From Deltaproteobacteria bacterium (GTDB lineage Bacteria > Desulfobacterota > Desulfobacteria > Desulfobacterales > JAFDCJ01), in the NCBI GenBank assembly GCA_024277475.1, contig JAJRVC010000603.1, positions 1-18,828 of the forward strand: a stretch of DNA of 18,828 bases, written 5' to 3'. Below are positions 16,819 through 18,828 of this stretch, piece after piece (positions within the stretch are counted from its first letter, which is position 1; every line of letters starts with the position of its first letter). The notes below the pieces were generated by a model. It saw only the letters and a program-made list of their open reading frames with translations, was not told where the DNA came from and made no database searches. The position numbers were made by a program, and so were the translations under genes.

Positions 16819-17184
16819 ATGCATGAAATGGGCATAGCGTTACAGATTATTGAGATTGCCACCGATTCCATACCGCCGGATGCCGGTGAGGTACGGATTG
16901 AAAAAATTAATTTAAAAATCGGTAAACTGGCCGCCGTGGTGCCGGACAGCCTGCGGTTTTGTTTTGATGCCGCCATCAAGGACACGCCCTTAGACGGCGC
17001 TAAACTTGTTATCAAAGAATTACCCGTAATAGCCCGCTGCAAAGATTGCGACACCCAATGGACCATCAGTAGCCCCGCATTTACCTGTGAAAATTGCAAT
17101 AGCGGCTCTCTGGAGATTCTTTCCGGCCGGGAGCTGGATATCGAATCCATCGAAATAGCTCAAGAGGATAACCATGTTTCTTGA
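16819..17184 (+). CDS. hypA: Hydrogenase nickel-incorporation protein HypA
   Basis: Small nickel metallochaperone that delivers Ni to the large subunit of NiFe hydrogenase with HypB. The 121-residue protein begins MHEMGIAL, the family N-terminus in which H2 binds nickel; this fixes the start at 16819. The structural zinc site is complete: C74 and C77 (CKDC), C90 and C93 (CENC). It overlaps the start of hypB by 11 nt, so the two are coupled. AGGG lies somewhat far upstream as a weak ribosome-binding site. No hydrogenase structural genes or hypCDEF lie in the window. Confidence 0.95.
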   Translation: MHEMGIALQIIEIATDSIPPDAGEVRIEKINLKIGKLAAVVPDSLRFCFDAAIKDTPLDGAKLVIKELPVIARCKDCDTQWTISSPAFTCENCNSGSLEILSGRELDIESIEIAQEDNHVS

Positions 17185-17977
17185 TAATTTTTTTAAGACC
17201 CAAAAATATTGCCATCATGACGGTTCTCGCCATTCCCACCCACATTCTCATCCGGACAGCGGGGGCGACGAAATCACAGTTAAAAAGAGCGGCACCCGGG
17301 AGATCAAAGTGGTCCGCAGGGTCCTTGACATCAACGAGAAAATGGCCGAGCAGAACCGCAGTCTATTTTCTGCCAAAGGAATTTTCGTTCTCAATGTGAT
17401 GAGTTCGCCGGGTTCCGGCAAGACCACCACCCTTGAAAAAACTCTGGCTCGGATAGCACCGGAAATCAGAAGTGCCGTGATCGTGGGTGACATCTGCACC
17501 ACTAATGATGCCGACAGGCTTGCCGTCACCGGTGTTCCCGTGGTGCAAATCAATACCGACGAATTCGGGGGGGATTGCCACTTGGCCGCCCATGTGATCG
17601 AAAGGGCGGTGGGGGGCCTGGATCTGGATAGCATCGATTTGTTGATTATAGAAAATGTGGGCAACCTGGTTTGTCCGGCTGAATTTGACATCGGCGAAGA
17701 TACCCGCGTCGTGGTGTTAAGTGTCACGGAAGGCGAAGACAAACCTGCGAAATATCCTCTGATGTTTAGAGAATGTGAGGCGGCTCTATTGAATAAAATT
17801 GATTTATTGCCCTATCTGGATTATGACAAGCAAAAGGCCATTGATTTTATTCATCAGATCCACCCCGGCATGCCGATTTTTGAAATTTCGGCGAAAACCG
17901 AGGAAGGTTTTCAGCCATGGATTGAGTGGCTCAAGGGAAAGGTGAGGCGAAAAAAAAAGCTCAAGGCTCAAGGGTGA
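17174..17977 (+). CDS. hypB: Hydrogenase maturation GTPase HypB
   Basis: GTPase of the SIMIBI class that stores and hands over nickel with HypA. The 267-residue protein starts at 17174 (AGAGGA 6 nt upstream). Residues 13-26 form a short His-rich nickel-binding segment (CHHDGSRHSHPHSH). The GTPase domain has P-loop SSPGSGKTT (77-85), the metal-site pair C135-H136 in FGGDCHLAAH, ENVGNLVCPAEFD with C167, LSVTEGEDKPAKYP, and NKIDLLPY for guanine recognition. The related MeaB/ArgK chaperones of B12 mutases were considered because of the mutase nearby, but the His-rich start and the CH pair are HypB traits. The last residues, KLKAQG, are coded by the beginning of a 7-bp repeat tract. Confidence 0.95.
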   Translation: MFLDNFFKTQKYCHHDGSRHSHPHSHPDSGGDEITVKKSGTREIKVVRRVLDINEKMAEQNRSLFSAKGIFVLNVMSSPGSGKTTTLEKTLARIAPEIRSAVIVGDICTTNDADRLAVTGVPVVQINTDEFGGDCHLAAHVIERAVGGLDLDSIDLLIIENVGNLVCPAEFDIGEDTRVVVLSVTEGEDKPAKYPLMFRECEAALLNKIDLLPYLDYDKQKAIDFIHQIHPGMPIFEISAKTEEGFQPWIEWLKGKVRRKKKLKAQG

Positions 17978-17993
17978 AAGCTGAAAGCATCGG
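17959..17993 (+). repeat. 7-bp tandem tract at the hypB 3' end
   Basis: GCTCAAG, GCTCAAG, GGTGAAA, GCTGAAA, GCATCGG in uninterrupted 7-bp register; the first three carry the last codons and stop of hypB. A weaker 7-bp rhythm may continue to about 18070. The 381-nt spacer from 17978 to 18358 otherwise holds the inverted repeat and the 9-bp tract listed next and no recognisable gene. Confidence 0.55.
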
Positions 17994-18098
17994 GATTATG
18001 AATACGGATTAAGGAATTTAGGGGTTACGCATTATGGATTTTGACTTGACGATTGAAAACTATGAGGATTAGAGTGTACGAAGAGATGATGGATAAGG

Positions 18099-18183
18099 GA
18101 AGATGGACGAAAAGAAAACAAACGCGATGAGAACTGTGAATGATCTGAAAGTTTATCCCAGGGCCTTTTTGTCGTCCATCTTC
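18099..18183. repeat. Perfect 12-bp inverted repeat between convergent hypB and nifS
   Basis: GAAGATGGACGA (18099-18110) and TCGTCCATCTTC (18172-18183) are exact complements, separated by 61 nt; A/T-rich bases just inside can extend the stem. It lies between convergent genes and could terminate or stabilise both messages, though the T-run needed for a classical terminator is not at the stem foot. Confidence 0.45.
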
Positions 18184-18224
18184 TTAGCGAAGCGGTCTTT
18201 CTTCTTCCATCGATCTTTTTTCAA

Positions 18225-18305
18225 CGATCTAAACCATCGAAGCCATCTTAACGATCCTAACGAACATAACATTCAAAACCAACCAAACGACTATAACGAT
18301 CCCTC
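18225..18305 (+). repeat. Longest 9-bp tandem tract (nine units)
   Basis: Nine consecutive 9-bp units, among them CGATCTAAA, CCATCTTAA, CGATCCTAA, CGAACATAA and CGACTATAA, consensus C(G/C)A(T/A)C-N-(T/A)AA. Because 9 is a multiple of 3, one frame reads as an Asn-x-x tripeptide repeat, which makes a spurious open frame at 18103-18423. Confidence 0.65.
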
Positions 18306-18358
18306 CGAAACAACGACCTGGATTTATTCAACTTTCATCCACTTTGAGCTTTTCTTCC

Positions 18359-18828
18359 TCAAACAGCCGCAAGCGTCACCGCTTCCTTCCAAAACGGCGA
18401 CATACTCCGTAACCGTTCGATAACGGGAGGTGTTTTTTCAATAACGACGTCGATTTCTTCTTCGGTGGTATAGCGACTGAGGCTGAACCGGATGGACCCG
18501 TGGGCCGCCGTAAATGGTACACCCATAGCCCGCAGCACATGGGAAGGTTCCAGGGAACCGGAAGTGCAGGCAGAACCCGATGATGCACAGATGCCGTGTT
18601 CGTTCAGCAGCAGCAGGATGGCTTCGCCTTCCACATATTCAAAGGCAATGCTGGTGGTGTTCAGCAGACGGTGGTCGCGATCGCCGTTAACCATCGAATG
18701 GGAAATCTGCGCCAGCAGGGTGGTTTCCAGTTTGTCCCGCAGTTGCCCGATCCGTTCATATCCGTCTTCATCCAGGTGCTTTTGCGCCATTTCGGCAGCT
18801 TTGCCCAGGGCGATGATGGAGGCCACAT
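18359..18828 (-). CDS. nifS: Cysteine desulfurase, NifS type (C-terminal part; 5' end outside window)
   Basis: PLP enzyme that takes sulfur from cysteine for Fe-S cluster assembly. Only the last 156 or so residues are inside; the frame continues past the window edge. The segment NVASIIALGKAAEMAQ at the edge matches the family middle region, and the active-site loop reads ASSGSACTSGSLEPSHVLRAMG, with the catalytic cysteine in GSAC. Then HGSIRFSLSRYTTEEEIDVV and the end SMSPFWKEA are also typical of NifS/IscS class I enzymes. No IscU or NifU gene follows it downstream; a NifU C-terminal-type scaffold is at 7014. It is convergent with hypAB. The stop is TGA. Confidence 0.93.
   Translation of the reverse strand, partial: VASIIALGKAAEMAQKHLDEDGYERIGQLRDKLETTLLAQISHSMVNGDRDHRLLNTTSIAFEYVEGEAILLLLNEHGICASSGSACTSGSLEPSHVLRAMGVPFTAAHGSIRFSLSRYTTEEEIDVVIEKTPPVIERLRSMSPFWKEAVTLAAV

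Noticed and set aside
18225..18305. CRISPR array
   Set aside because: Units are 9 bp, contiguous and degenerate, without spacers; not a CRISPR. No cas genes are present.
18103..18423. Open frame of 106 codons between hypB and nifS
   Set aside because: Its middle is only the 9-bp repeat translated as Asn-x-x units, its start lies in the inverted repeat, and its end overlaps nifS antisense.

Overview
The window looks like chromosomal DNA from a sulfate-reducing or syntrophic member of the Desulfobacterota, close to the Desulfobacterales. This is inferred from gene content and protein style; no rRNA is present. The core is a nearly complete set of genes for the methylmalonyl-CoA route between propionyl-CoA and succinate, the usual propionate pathway of such bacteria. 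Next to it lie nickel-hydrogenase maturation genes and Fe-S assembly genes.

Layout. (1) 1-3784, minus strand: an operon reading leftwards, made of an ABC exporter with an oddly enlarged nucleotide-binding domain, a cyclic-nucleotide-binding-domain protein, an RsbW-like ATPase and a STAS anti-anti-sigma protein cut by the window edge. (2) 3785-4151: divergent control region with a promoter candidate on each strand. (3) 4152-7235, plus strand: a DUF2065 membrane protein, queA and tgt (queuosine tRNA modification) and a small NifU C-terminal-type scaffold. (4) 7324-16736, plus strand: methylmalonyl-CoA epimerase, methylmalonyl-CoA mutase (interrupted by an in-frame TAG near its start), a 12S-type carboxyltransferase, a 73-residue unknown protein, a fused 5S plus biotin-carrier subunit, sucC and sucD. 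(5) 16819-17977: hypA and hypB. (6) 18359-18828, minus strand: the C-terminal part of a NifS-type cysteine desulfurase, convergent with hypB.

How the genes fit together. The 12S and 5S/biotin proteins together would move a carboxyl group between oxaloacetate/pyruvate and propionyl-CoA/methylmalonyl-CoA. No biotin carboxylase gene is present, which favours transcarboxylase over ATP-dependent propionyl-CoA carboxylase. The epimerase and mutase convert methylmalonyl-CoA to succinyl-CoA, and SucCD converts that to succinate with formation of ATP. HypA and HypB load nickel into hydrogenase.

The least explained structure is in the spacers. Most hold degenerate tandem tracts of one of two kinds: a 9-bp unit close to CGATCNTAA (six sites, both orientations) or a 7-bp unit with locus-specific sequence (eight tracts). 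Many abut the ribosome-binding site or start codon of the next gene. Two long imperfect palindromes (7778-7902 and 12487-12600) resemble small non-autonomous repeat elements. The other leading observations are the amber codon in the mutase gene and a triplicated helical-subdomain-like segment in the ABC transporter.
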